From the NCBI GenBank assembly GCA_035236585.1, contig CP141137.1, forward strand, positions 47,080,057 to 47,144,056: a stretch of DNA of 64,000 nucleotides. Direction: 5' to 3'. The notes under the pieces were generated by a model. The model was not told the DNA's origin and did not search any database. It saw nothing but the letters and a program-made list of their open reading frames with translations. Position numbers and translations under genes: made by a program. Position 1 is the first letter of the stretch. Each line of letters begins with the position of its first letter. This stretch comes from Warburgia ugandensis (lineage: Eukaryota > Streptophyta > Magnoliopsida > Canellales > Canellaceae). Shown here piece after piece: positions 29,501-40,129 of the stretch.

Positions 29501-32500
29501 CTTCTCGATCTCCATGGCATGAAACCATGCCCACTTTTCACCGCATCTGGATTCTAATGCAATGCGTCGCGTGCGAAGGGACACTCTAGCAGCCCTTGGC
29601 CATTTTCCACTACACCCGGGATCCGATGTAGCGCGTCGCTTCTAGGGAATGCCCTAGCAACCCTTGCCCATTTTTCATCGCATGCAGGATCAGATGCAAC
29701 ACGTCGCTTATAAGGGACACCCTAACTTGATAGAATATCATTTTTCAATTCATGTCATGTTAGGATTGCCTTACTTTTAAGAAGCTGGAGATGATTTTCA
29801 TTTCTTACTTGTTAATCTTCTCAAATTCGATGAAACAGGACAACCAAGGCGAGATTGAGTAGGTGGGTACCGAATGGGTTCAGTCTTAAATCAAACGTAG
29901 GTTCACATAAATTGTGAATCCTCATAACTTATTAAATTGTATATCTTGTTAAGGATTAAATGGCTTGAAATTTCATTCTAGATTCATAGCAAATTTCAAG
30001 GAATTTTGCTTTAAAATGAAATTTTTAACATCAATCAATTAATTATAAAAAAATTCAAAAATAAATTAAAAACATTGAAATTTGATGATGAAAAGTCGCT
30101 TATTGGATTGTGCTCGATGAGAGCTTTCTAACGACACTAAGAACATGTGAAACAGAGATCAAGACCCAAAAATCCAAAATTTTTACAAGGTCTAAATTGA
30201 TAGTGGCACCCCCTGTGTTGACTGTTCTGAGACAATGAGTTGGAAGCAAGTTGGTACATGGGAGTTAGACTCACCATGTGGACTTAGCCCCTTCCACCTG
30301 TAGGAGACTGGAAACAAGGAAAAACCCATGGTTTCCAGACCGTGAGAGACATTCTCCCAGATTCCTGATTGCTTCCCCCTCTAGTCATCACATTCCTAGC
30401 TAGACAGTCCTTGCATCCCTTCCCATCTCTCGTTCGCTCACCCTTCATTCTCTCAGACAACCTACAGACAACGAGACAGACTCCACCGACGTCGTCTTAC
30501 ACAGATAGTGATAGGACAACAAGTTTCAAACAAACCTGACACAAGTAGGCCATCCACTGCTCTCCTCTCTCTTTCATTCTTTTCTTTCCCCCTCCTTTCC
30601 CTCCCAGCTCCTCCCACAACCACTACTACCATCATTGTCACTATTTTTTTGTGACATAAACAACGAAGATGACTATTGAAAAATGCAGTCAATAGAACAA
30701 TGTCTAATCAATGATCTGAACAGTTCATTGTATTCCTTAAGTGATTACAAGTAAAAACCCTTTGGTTTCACCCAAATCAGACATGAACCGATGTCGGAAT
30801 TGGAGAAAAACAGTTAATTCGATGACTTTAAAAAGTTAGACAAAATCCGGCCAAAACCCAAGATTCCAGTAGAAATTGCAGAGAAAAACTAGATAGGACT
30901 CTAATTCATAAAATTTTGAACAAGTCTATGTAATTTAGTGAAGTTTTCATACTATATACATCTCTGGCTACGACTGGAATTCTGTCACCTTCTTTGGCCA
31001 CGGTGACCTTTTTCCGGCGAACCACTAAAATCTGGAAAGAATGGAATTTTTGTGATTTGGATAAATTACACCTGATCTTTTCATCGGTAAAGACAAATCA
31101 TTGATCAAGAATCAATTGATCCTTGAATTTTCGATAGGAAACTTGTTAGTCCATAGGGAAAAACTGATATCTTAACATCTAACCATTAAAAACACAATCG
31201 GAAGGTAGATCTATATAAAATGTGACTTCAATTACACATCAGTAATGAATTGGGATAGAAATGACAAACCAATTATGGACTAGTTAATACAAGGTCCAAT
31301 CTAACCATCCAAAACTCAATTGATAACGATTGAATGTTAGGAAACGTAATCTGACCATGGGTTATGGTTAAAATCATCAAATTGTTGAACAAATTATCTT
31401 TAATAATGTGAATTAAAACCTCTAAAGGTAAGCACATCGATCTAGGCCATCGGTTAAAGGCTAATGGTGCTGATTTAAATAGATAGCAACCAACTAGTGT
31501 CTTGATCATCACTCTAGATATCAGAGGTTAGATCAATGACATTACAATTAGAGATCTTAAAGTAATTATAGTAATTTGCATAGAATTCTAAAATTTACTT
31601 AGAACTTGTATTCTCTATCCAGGTTTTGAATACGATTTAGACAATTAGTTCTACTTAGAACTCAAGTAAGAACCCTAAACCCTTTTTTATCCTTAAATTC
31701 TTGTTGATATGTTCACTTTGTAATTAGCACTATGAATGTGTAGAACATATAGATTATCATATTGATTGAATGGATAATATGAATGACAATCACTTGCTAA
31801 AATCGTCATGTGATATTTTGATTAATCATGCTTAACTATAATGTAAATTGTTATAAAATGTGTCAATCCCAAGATAGTAAGCCCTGAGGGCCGCACCATA
31901 GACTATGATGACACCTTCTAAGATAATAAATCCTAGGGAAAAGGGCTACCTGGTTAATTGCAAATGGGGTGAAGCCGCCCAAGATGATAAATCCTGAGAA
32001 ATGGATTGTCGATTATTAAGCCTCCCAACATGGTAAATATTGAGGGAAGGATTGCCTAGTCTTCTATGATCACGGTGATGCCGTCCAAGATGGTAAATCC
32101 TAAGAGATAAGTTGTCAGACATTGATTCTCCCAAGATGATAAACCCTAAGAGAAAGGGCTACTAGGTTGATTGCGACTATGACAGAGCTACCCAAGATGG
32201 TAAATCCTGAGAAAAACTAACATTGAAGCCGCCCAAGATGGTAAACCCTAAGGGAGAGGGCTACCTAGTTCTTTGAAATCATGGTGGAGCCACCCAAGAT
32301 AGTAAATCTTATGGTAGATGACTACTTGATCAGTGTAATGATGTCATATTTGCTTATTATTGCTGATGGAATAATCAAATGAAATACTCTTGCAGTGTCT
32401 ATTTGCATGCTCTGATTATTACTTTACAGTTTGAATTTGGAATAAACCGTATTTCTGTTTTGATACCAGTATGTTATATCTAATAATACATGCTAGTTAC

Positions 32501-35500
32501 TTTATTGATTATCGGTTAAAAATGGAAATGAATGTTCCATGGTTGGATATGAATGTACAATTGAGCTAAGCTCAACAAGAATGGTAGGATATGCATGGGA
32601 TTAGTTCTTTTTCCTTACTAGGCTTCGCAGCTCATATTATTATTTTTCAGGTACTAGTCAAGCTGACAAAGGAAAGGCTTTTGATGAAAATGAATGCAGC
32701 CTAAGTAGCTTATGTTATCATATTATGTGATATATATATATATGTGTGTGGTACTGAACATAAGTTATACTATATAATCTAATGAGTAACTCTATGCATA
32801 TGTTTCTAACATTCTATACATTTTTATATTGATGATGTGTGCATGGGATTTAGTTAGAACTTCAAGTTAACAAGTAAGAGTTTTAGTAAATTTACTGTGG
32901 TGAATTGTGTAGAGATTGAGTCTCCTATAAACATTTAAAACTGCTATACTGTTTATTAGGTGAATCACACCGCATACATTAAATGCTTTAGTCCGAAAAA
33001 CAAAGGAGACTGTGAAAATTTTGGTAGAATTCAGTATTTAAAATTCTACTATCTAAACCATGACTTGCAAGGGACAAGAGCATCTAGCTCTCTCAATACT
33101 TCCATTGTAATATAAAAAGAAAAAATGTCACATAGGTTTCGATTGAGCCAATTGCTAAGTTTAATTACACTAAACCGCAGCCTCAAGGATTGGGGTCGCG
33201 ACACTTATGGAGTCAAATTTCCTCAAAGAGGCATCTACTCAGTTAATTGAAGAAAGAAAAAAGATGTGATATTTTTGTGTCTCTACATTCTCATAACACT
33301 TTTACAGATAAGATGTATAACAAATTGCAAATGGTATTAATTGGAGCAACGGCCCATGCAGGTCATTGAACCTCAGATCCAACATAGAAACTCAAAGAGT
33401 AACTTTTCATAGTGCAAACTTCTCCCCACACTAAAACAAGGTTAAACCTATAAAGCAATATCAAATGAAGAATTTAAAGTTTACTGTAAGGAAAGACTTA
33501 CCCCAACCAAGGAATTTATCTTCCACCTTTTTCAGTTTCTTTTTCTTTTTTTTATCCAATTGTTTGGATATAAACTTGGCGCCTGTACAGAAATGTGAGA
33601 CTTCCAATCATGCAAGCATTAAAAAGCCTCAAGTTTTGAATGGTAGTAACTGTACAACATCAATCTGCTATTCTCTACTTTCTAGAAACATGTTACATCA
33701 AATTTCACTTTCTACATGTTGGAGAAAAGATGACCAGATTATGCATCAAGGTGAAACTAACTTGGAACAAAATCTGGAAGAAACTATGAGGCTAGGACAA
33801 TTACCTTTTTGCTCAAACCTGGCTTGGGTTACAGACATAGGTATCTTTCCACCAGGACGAAGAGGTGTTCCATCCAAAATTTGGATGGCCAGCGCCACTG
33901 AAGGATCCTATGGTAGAAAACAGTATCATTAGCAAACTTTCATATCCTGAAACATCATTAAGTAGTATGGGTCAATAAACACTGCATCAGAACTCTTAAA
34001 CACAAAGTATCACTGTCAGATGGTGATTGTAATAGAAGAACTACCTTCAAGTAAGACACAAGTGCATCTCCCTTCTTTCTACCTGTTTCTTTGTCAACAT
34101 AGATCTTCACACGAGGCTTCCTTGTTTCGAGGTCCTAAAGATTATGATGGCGGCTGTTAGAAGATCAATATGGCATGGCAAATATATTTTGGGTTTCCAT
34201 AAAACCAATAAAATATATTGGTTTGGTACAAGAATATCCATCGAGGGGAATGTTTGCTGCACAACCTTCCATAGCAAGCCTAGTAAGTTAACGGTATTGA
34301 TCACCTAACAAGTTCAGTCCACCAGTATTTCTAGCCACCTATTACGTAACAACCCATGAAAATTATCCTACTTACCTCCTTTATAATGCCACACTTTGAG
34401 AATACTTCTACTACCTGCCAGGAATATTTATAAATAAATGTCATCTACCGTTGCACTAAGGCTCCCCTCTCATAAATAAACGTCATCTCAAAACCGAATA
34501 AATTTGAAGCAAACTTGGCTAAACAAGTCAGAAACTACTAATTTCCAAGAAATTGGCATTCTACATTGTCATTAACACGTTTCTAACCTAGTCATAAGAT
34601 ATTGAGGACAGTAGAAATGATCCCACCCACTCGCAATGCAAATGGAAAAAGAAATGAGTACAACTTACTTCCTCGGAGGTAATATCATCAGGCAAGCCAG
34701 TCACATAGACATGCGTATTGACTTTCAAATCGAACCAACTATCTGGAGGTTTATTTGCTTCCTGTTAAGGTAAGATCTCAAATGTGTCAAAAGCACTCCC
34801 CATCATATATTTAGAAGTGCACATCTTCAGCATAGATTCACAGAACAGCAGCATTTGCCAAAGACAGTGGCTTCATATCCCTAACATCCCACAATGCATG
34901 ATGATCAAAACAAAATTTGACTGTACGACACTACTTCAAATTAATGAGCGCATACAGGGATCTAAAGCAAAGGTAAGAAACATAAGTCACCAGGAAAACC
35001 TTTTTCTCAGTCTGCTTCTCGGGTAGCTTCCGCTTTAGTTCAGGTTTGGCTTCCAATTGCTCTTTACCAGCATTTTCTTCTTCTCTTCCAGAGGCTTCAT
35101 TGAGCCTGATTGACGGAAAGATCTCTTCTTCATGCTCAAAAATCATCTCTTCTGGTCCATATTGTTCACTTTTGGAAAATGATTCATCCTAAAATGAAAA
35201 GCAGCCCATAAGACTGTCTCTTCATATCAGTTCAAAACACAGCAAGAATGCAGGCATGGTAAACCAATAGGAGTATGTTGTCAGAGTCAGAACAGATTCT
35301 GATAAAAACATGATCTGATATAATAATAACCGACAAGCTTGTTAAGAAGCAATTTCATAAATCAAACAAGAGTAATGACCACCCTATACATGTCAAAAGA
35401 GATTAACGGGACTCATCTGTTGAGAGATCAATGATGTCAAGAACAACAGGTACAAAAAGACCAAATCTTTACTGAATGATGAATCAATATGAACCATCAA

Positions 35501-37538
35501 TCTCTTGGTCGTGAGAATAAAATAACCAAAGTTCAAGACAAAATGCCAAAAAGGGGAAAAAACACAGACCGGAAAGAAAATGGAGACACAGGCAGAAGCA
35601 GCAAAGATCTACAACAATTGGTTGCCAGGACACTAATATATCTAAAATGCCCTAAATATAGATGGAAGCAACAACACCCTCAACACATCATAACAAAACC
35701 CATAAATGACAAAGTTTGTACTCATGCAAAGAGCAAACACCAACTTGAGGAACCCATGCTCTTCGTCTGTGGTCCCACTTGTAATGTGTTCCATCATCAT
35801 CAGTGAATTCTTCCTCGCCATCTGGTGGAGTTAGAGGCCTGTCATCAGCATCTATCTCCATTTCTTCCAATGTAGCCTCTCCCTTCAAGTCCTCAGACTC
35901 ATCAAATGCACCAACCTTATCTAATGAATCACCATGTTTCTCAGGGTCTGCTTCAACCACTGCACCTCTTACCTCATTCTGCCATTTAATAAAATCACCA
36001 TTGCTGTCTGAGATCTCTGTAAAATAAGTTGCATATGTGAGATCCCTCATCCTGAATGACATACTGGAGTTGAGATGTACTTTACCTGCAGTAGAATAAT
36101 CAGGCCCACGTAGAGACATGCCAGTATACAATTCAGGAATTGAGGACATCTTCGTCCAGTCACTTCTGCCTTCAGACCATAAGAAAGTATCTTCAGAGAT
36201 GTAACCATTAGAAAAATGCTCTGCGAAGTTGAAGCAAAAAAAAAAAAAAAAGCATTTTTAGATCCCATAGATAGTTAGACCATTTGAATTATATGTATCA
36301 AATATTATATAGAACGAACAATTTTCTTTAAACACACTACTGGTTACTGGTAGAACCCAAATTCAAAAAGAAACAAGACCATCGACTTTTGGGACTTCAA
36401 CTTGATAGAAAAGGAAAACAATTTTGGCTAAAAAAGCAAGAACAAGACCATACTACTCTATGACTTCTCAGGAAAAAGGTTAAGAATGAAAAGCACTTTA
36501 ACATTTTTATAATCTAGCAATATCTGTGGGTTAGTGCCACATCAGGGGGGGGGAAGCAAGGGTGTTGTTGTCTGGATTACTAAGTACCAGAGGCACAAAG
36601 GATGAAATCCAAGTAACACAAGGAGGAAGGATAAGCCCCTGAGAGAAGGGGAGAGGGGCAAGATAAGCCCCTCAGGAAGCGCATTAATAACAACAAGACT
36701 AGCAACTGTATGTTGAATCTGAGAAGAAGAAATGCTAGATTCATTCTGAACACCCCAGGAAATGGTGAATTGTGTAAAAAAAAAGTATGTCCACAATTTG
36801 AAAATAATAAGTTCAGTACAAAAACAAGGTAGACACTGAAAAGCCAGACGCTAAGCCCCATGATCCCAGAGGTCGACTAAATCAATAAAAAGGGCAGCCC
36901 AGTGCACAAAGATCCCACATTTGCGGGATCTGGGAAAAGGTTGGACCACAACGGTCTATAGTATGCAGCCTTACCTTGCATTTTTTGCAAGAGGCTGTTT
37001 CCATGCCTCAAACCCATGACCTCAAGGTCACACAACAGGTTGAGAAAAATCAATACAGGAACAAATTAGCATTCTCTGCAATAAAACCAGCTTTTATATG
37101 CATGTGCATTTGGTTTGATGGAACATGAGCATAGTTTTCGATTGATACTTCCAGTGACAACCAAAAGCAATGTCTGGCAAAATCACGTATATTATAAGAA
37201 ACAATCATGCTAGTCAAGAAAAGAAAGAGAAACGGACAGAGAAGTTAGAAAACTAGATATATACCAAGAAATCAGCATATATTGATTCAGTAATATGAAG
37301 CGAAACATACATATAGAAAGCATGATCCCATAAAACCAAGACGAGGAAAGAAGGCCTCCTCTGAATGTAGGCACAGATACAAGAATATTAAGGTGTAAAT
37401 CTAACTTCTTCATGTTCAGCAACAGAACTCACCTTTCAACTCTGAAAAGGTATACGGGCCAACATATTCCTGATTCTCCCCGAGTAAATACCATCCTATT
37501 TCGGTAGTTCTGGAATCCATATGAGAACCATTCGCCAT
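17584..37538 (-). CDS. ELF9: ELF9 / Tat-SF1 (Cus2)-like RNA-binding splicing factor, 13 coding exons
   Basis: Coding exons, 5' to 3' on the minus strand: 37538-37433, 36220-36086, 36016-35745, 35188-35000, 34761-34669, 34414-34376, 34134-34045, 33907-33805, 33582-33502, 24354-24278, 21074-20994, 20434-20343, 17707-17584 (stop TAA). All junctions are GT..AG and phases agree, giving 493 codons. Domains: GYF-like (residues 13-66, [14 protein letters not shown]), [13 protein letters not shown] block (about 144-160), RRM1 (about 250-335, RNP2 VYVTGL, RNP1-like KGDALVSY), Lys-rich linker (about 351-366), C-terminal RRM of UHM type (about 377-478) with R452-W453-F454. In the family, the UHM binds tryptophan-containing ligands of U2 snRNP factors such as SF3B1; Arabidopsis ELF9 affects flowering through SOC1 mRNA. 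Length matches the plant family as I recall it. Introns total about 18.5 kb, mostly transposons, but the coding sequence looks intact. Confidence 0.93.
19531..19728. mobile_element. hAT-like MITE, copy 1
   Basis: 198 bp bounded by tagggatggcaa and tgctatctcta, imperfect inverted ends. GC-rich blocks inside (gacctgaacc, caatggggcaaggg, ccaaaaatttgcccc) recur in the copy at 19911-20095. Lies in the last intron of the ELF9-like gene. No clear 8-bp target duplication. Confidence 0.6.
19911..20095. mobile_element. hAT-like MITE, diverged copy 2
   Basis: About 185 bp, same block order as copy 1 (gacctgacctgaaac, gggcagggtatgg, ccaaaaatttgcccc), starting at caggatgggaatgg. The right end is degraded to C-rich sequence. 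The two copies are 180 bp apart in the same intron and orientation, so either separate insertions or an old local duplication. Confidence 0.55.
20655..20785 (-). mobile_element. Au-like SINE, partial
   Basis: Plus strand reads ggggtctggggaaggg ... ggtctataatacacagcctc ... gactgtttccacacctcgagcccatagcctcaaggtcac, the inverted form of the plant Au SINE family. The minus strand gives the tRNA-derived B-box region (ggctcgagg). The 3' GGGCTGCCC end is missing. Lies between ELF9-like exons at 20994 and 20434. Confidence 0.7.
21195..23954 (+). mobile_element. RTE-clade LINE, 5'-truncated, with a nested SINE
   Basis: Begins in the endonuclease ([14 protein letters not shown]) and runs through reverse transcriptase to a cttgatgatgatg tail. 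It is in the intron between the ELF9-like exons at 24278 and 21074, antisense to the gene. Motifs survive in pieces: MSGKARK-like endonuclease fragments, [10 protein letters not shown], and [12 protein letters not shown] (the FADD box is FTDD). AAATCT occurs at the left edge (21189-21194) and just after the tail (23955-23960), part of an imperfect target repeat. Many stops and frameshifts. Confidence 0.85.
21642..21705 (-). mobile_element. 5'-truncated Au-like SINE nested in the LINE
   Basis: 64 bp containing gcagcccagtgcacgaagct (the inverted SINE 3' end) sits between two copies of the 16-bp sequence agagggatgaacactt (21626-21641 and 21706-21721). In other LINE copies this sequence occurs only once and the LINE reads straight through, so the SINE inserted after the LINE. 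Confidence 0.85.
24921..25239 (+). repeat. 5' LTR remnant of the Tekay/Del-type element
   Basis: Direct repeat with the start of the 3' LTR (for example the block acttattaaattgtatatcttgttaagg is shared). Homology ends at gatgatgaaaagtcg, where the left copy jumps into pol sequence and the right copy continues for about 3 kb. Confidence 0.85.
25330..26628 (+). pseudogene. Ty3 integrase-chromodomain pseudogene
   Basis: Broken frames keep integrase order: HHCC-domain end ([28 protein letters not shown], about 25370-25470), catalytic-core pieces ([15 protein letters not shown] about 25720; [21 protein letters not shown] about 25895), GPY/F module ([13 protein letters not shown].., [15 protein letters not shown]) and a chromodomain ([19 protein letters not shown]) in the open 3' part (26192-26625). 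The signature is that of Tekay/Del chromoviruses, whose chromodomain guides integration into heterochromatin. Several in-frame stops lie in the catalytic core. The open frame appears to continue to 26704 only because it runs into the LINE tail. Confidence 0.88.
26629..29806 (-). mobile_element. RTE-clade LINE nested in the Tekay/Del element
   Basis: Read on the minus strand from 29806: part of a 5' hairpin module, three leader repeats (about 29730-29510), endonuclease ([30 protein letters not shown]), reverse transcriptase ([44 protein letters not shown]) and C-terminal [17 protein letters not shown], ending in a ggtcttgataatgatgatga tail at 26629. A 2-bp loss just after FADD breaks the frame, with further stops. 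No target duplication flanks it; the junctions coincide with missing LTR and polypurine sequence. Confidence 0.9.
29807..33203 (+). repeat. 3' LTR of the Tekay/Del-type element, left edge lost
   Basis: About 3.4 kb up to the GCGACA end. Its first 40 or so bases (the equivalent of 24921-24959) and the polypurine tract are missing at the LINE junction. The right 1.3 kb includes a minisatellite and a short TA/TG run (about 32730-32752). Confidence 0.75.
31868..32330 (+). repeat. Minisatellite inside the 3' LTR
   Basis: Nine degenerate units each carry a core like cccaagatggtaaatcctgag. Cores begin near 31868, 31915, 31977, 32024, 32088, 32131, 32194, 32232 and 32293, spacing about 40-65 bp and often followed by gagaagggctacctagtt. 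Confidence 0.85.
36017..36085 (-). other. 69-bp intron without stop, possible retained intron
   Basis: Within the ELF9-like gene, CTGCAG|gtaaag and ttttacag|AGATCT bound a 69-bp segment, a multiple of three and free of in-frame stops. Spliced, the protein has 493 residues; retained, it gains 23. The donor and acceptor look good and the encoded peptide does not resemble the family, so I treat it as an intron. Confidence 0.6.
36888..37046 (-). mobile_element. Au-like SINE, full length with target duplication
   Basis: 159 bp; plus strand reads aaagggcagcccagtgcac ... ggctgtttccatgcctcaaacccatgacctcaaggtcacac. It is the inverted Au SINE form, so the SINE lies on the minus strand with its short oligo-T tail on the left. 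A 9-bp repeat AAATCAATA flanks it (36879-36887 and 37047-37055). It lies in the first coding intron of the ELF9-like gene in the same orientation as the gene. Confidence 0.85.
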
Positions 37539-38972
37539 ACCTAAAGTTTCAAAAGAGAAACTTATTAACCTTTCCGAATATTTAAGCTGGGGCTGACACC
37601 ATGAACTAAATTTCAAGCACTCTTCCATATCCAACATGTAGATGCAAGATCTATATAGGTTACGTCCCTCATTTAGTTTTATTCCGTTTCTCTCAATCAA
37701 ATAACCTACTGGTGTCAATAGATGAAATCAAAGTGGAAGCCTGTGTAGAAACTAACAGCTTCAAAAGAAGTACCATGTGAACGAAATATTAGCAAATCAG
37801 TTTTCCAGCTAATGAATTCAAATTTGTAATTGTAACCATTTTCCTGAATGAATTATTGTCCCTATTTTCATTACTTTTGTCAGTAAAAGTATATAACAAA
37901 GAGTTTCTACATAATGTTTATAACAATTGAATTCAAAGTAGATGCAGAAAACCTTCAACAATCTCCTTATGGGTCCCAAGTAACCAAACTAAAAAGACAA
38001 TATTATAAGTTCTTAGATTGATCAAGAGAAGGAAAAACTATCCTTAAATCCCTTCAGCATATAAAATGGGAAAAGAATGAGGTTTTATATTGAGCATCAA
38101 CTAAAATATAATTGCTCTATCTCAGAGAATGAGTAAGAAGACAACAGAATAAAATTTAAAGGATTTTATCCTGATCATTGCAAATGATATGACCCCATTC
38201 CTGCAGTCACAGCCCACAAACTTGACTGCTTGCTGATTTATTATTTAGTTTTAAGCTTTTCATCAACTAGAGCACGACATGAAGGAGATTTTGGGAACTT
38301 ATCAGAGAAACAGTGGAGAAGTAGCTAAGTTTTACGGAAAAGAAATTACATTTTGTTTGTGGGGAAGGATTATGACTGTCAGAATATTACTCCCAGCTTG
38401 CTGCTCTAGATTACATTTCTTACTAGCTAAGCAGTAAGAATCTTACACCTCAGGAACTTCAAAGGCATCTTGTTGGAAAAGAAAAGGAGAAACAGAAACA
38501 ACTATAATACCTTGCAATGTAGAAGAATGTCAGCAATCTAAATATTAGGGGTCTTTGCATTTGCAATTTGAGATCAAAAATGAAAATCATTTAGGTAAAT
38601 AGCATTGGAGAATGGGAGAAAAGGGAAACTTTTGAAGCTCAAGCACTATTAGAAAATAGTATTAGTTGTTAAGAGGTGCCACTTGGAGGGATACATTTTA
38701 TTTTGTCACTTCCATGTCAGGTTTAGGATGGGACAGTGAGATGGGAATGATTATGTTCCGAGAATTACAGCAGGGGAGCATCCCATTCTACTGCGGTGTC
38801 TAAGATTTGTCACTGAGAGAGTCATAAGAAATTGTAATAGGAAGGTGGTACCCAAGGAACTTTGCATGGTAAACCTTGAGGTTGAAGTTTATGTTTGTGT
38901 AGGGAGATTGGTTAGCCCCGGGGAGGAACTATGCATGGGAAACCAGGAGCTAGAAGAAGGATGAATTTTTAA

Positions 38973-40129
38973 GAGAAAACTACATTTTACTTCCAGGAAC
39001 TATTCACTTTTGACACTTTGGTCCCTAAATTTCTAAAAGAACAGTTTAGTCCCTGAAACTATTGTTTTTTGTTACATTGTAGTCCTTCTGTCAACAATAA
39101 GTTGACAGAAGTCACTTAGGCCCCAACTCTTATTATTTTAATATTTTCTAAAAAAATTATATTTTCTTGTAATTTACTATTTTTATCACAAAGACATTTC
39201 CAGGAAAAGAAAAAGGGCAGAAACCCTTCTCCCTGGAATTGGCAGTGGGATTGTTGTTGCATTTGGGCAGGAAGCATACCTAACTAGATAGGGCTGTTGA
39301 AGAAGCTGAATGTACTTGCATTACAGTGCAACCAATGACAGGAGCTATTCGGGCAAGTTTGGGTGATTTGACCATGTTTAATGAGACTGGATTTGAGCTG
39401 TAACCAGTTATTTGGTTAAATTCCTAGAAGACTTTCATCCATTCCTCAGCTACAAGTGTTGGAAGTTAGAAACAATTTGCTTTCAAGAAATGTCACTCTA
39501 GGTAATCTTTCTGATGTTTTCTTGTCATTTTTCTAGATGATCTAAAAAGCCCACTTCTTAGATTCTATTAGGAATGTAACTAATAGATCAAAATTTCATA
39601 TTTCAGCCCTGAAGAGATTGAATGAAGGATTTCAGTATGGAAACAACTACAGTTTATGCAGGACTGGGTTCTCCTCTTTAAGGGACTGCAAGTCTTCAGA
39701 TGTTCTAAAACCTAACAGACCTGAACCGCTGTAGTCCCCGTGGTTATTATTGTCGTTGTTGAATGAATGGTCACCAGATTTCTTGCTTTCAGGTGGTACA
39801 GTAATTAGAAACAGAAGATTGACATCTTCTTCTTATTCACCCGGCAAAAAGGGTTTGGGCCACTGCAATTCTGACAAGAAAGGTTTCGACAATTTTCTTT
39901 TCCTGAAATTTCTGCTTTTAATAAAATAGTAAATAACAAAACATGACAAAAAGTTTTAGAAAATATTAAAATGAAGGGAGTTGGGGCCAAACATGACTTC
40001 TGTCAATGAAAACTTAACAGGAGTGAACTGCAACAAAAAATAGTTTCAGGGATTAAACTGTATTTTTAGAACTTTAAGGACCAATGTGTCATAAGTGAAT
40101 AGTTCCAGGGACTAAAGTGTATTTTAAAC
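38973..40129. mobile_element. Pack-MULE-like element with long terminal inverted repeats
   Basis: About 250-bp imperfect inverted repeats bound 1157 bp. Left: ctacattttacttccaggaac...cacttttgacactttggtcc. Right, inverted: aatacactttagtccctggaac...cacttatgacacattggtcc. The inner 650 bp is unrelated to transposase and carries a fragment of an LRR gene. Long repeats and a host-gene cargo fit Mutator-like Pack-MULEs. A 9-bp target duplication could not be recognised, so the superfamily is inferred. It lies in the putative 5' UTR intron of the ELF9-like gene. Confidence 0.75.
39331..39737 (+). pseudogene. Captured LRR receptor-like gene fragment with retained intron
   Basis: Two exon-like pieces are separated by a GT..AG intron (39502-39606). 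The first reads MTGAIRASLGDLTMF..., then LDLSCNQLFG*IPRRLSS, then IPQLQVLEVRNNLLS, the repeated L-x-x-L-x-L-x-x-N-x-L pattern of plant LRR ectodomains. The second reads ALKRLNEGFQYGNN, then LCRTGFSSLRDC, then NRPEP, matching the cysteine cap after the last repeat. A stop and small frame breaks show it is non-functional. The cargo lacks transmembrane and kinase parts. Confidence 0.72.

Larger units (their letters stand above)
24921..33203 (+). mobile_element. Tekay/Del-type Ty3 chromovirus LTR element, internally deleted, with nested LINE
   Basis: Starts TGTCACACTC and ends GGTCGCGACA, flanked by the 5-bp target repeat CTTAT (24916-24920 and 33204-33208). Order: 5' LTR remnant (24921-25239), integrase-chromodomain pseudogene (25330-26628), an RTE LINE in opposite orientation (26629-29806), then the rest of a long 3' LTR (29807-33203). 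Most of the 5' LTR, gag, protease, RT and RNase H are deleted. The LTR parts that can be compared (24960-25239 with 29808-30092) differ at many sites, so the element is old. It lies in a 9.1-kb intron of the ELF9-like gene in antisense orientation. Confidence 0.88.

Noticed and set aside
31946..32134. Minus-strand frame with repeated [14 protein letters not shown] segments
   Set aside because: The periodicity comes from the LTR minisatellite; no start context or homologue is recognisable.
35489..36027. Plus-strand frames over the ELF9-like exons
   Set aside because: They are antisense to well-supported coding exons and have no motif.
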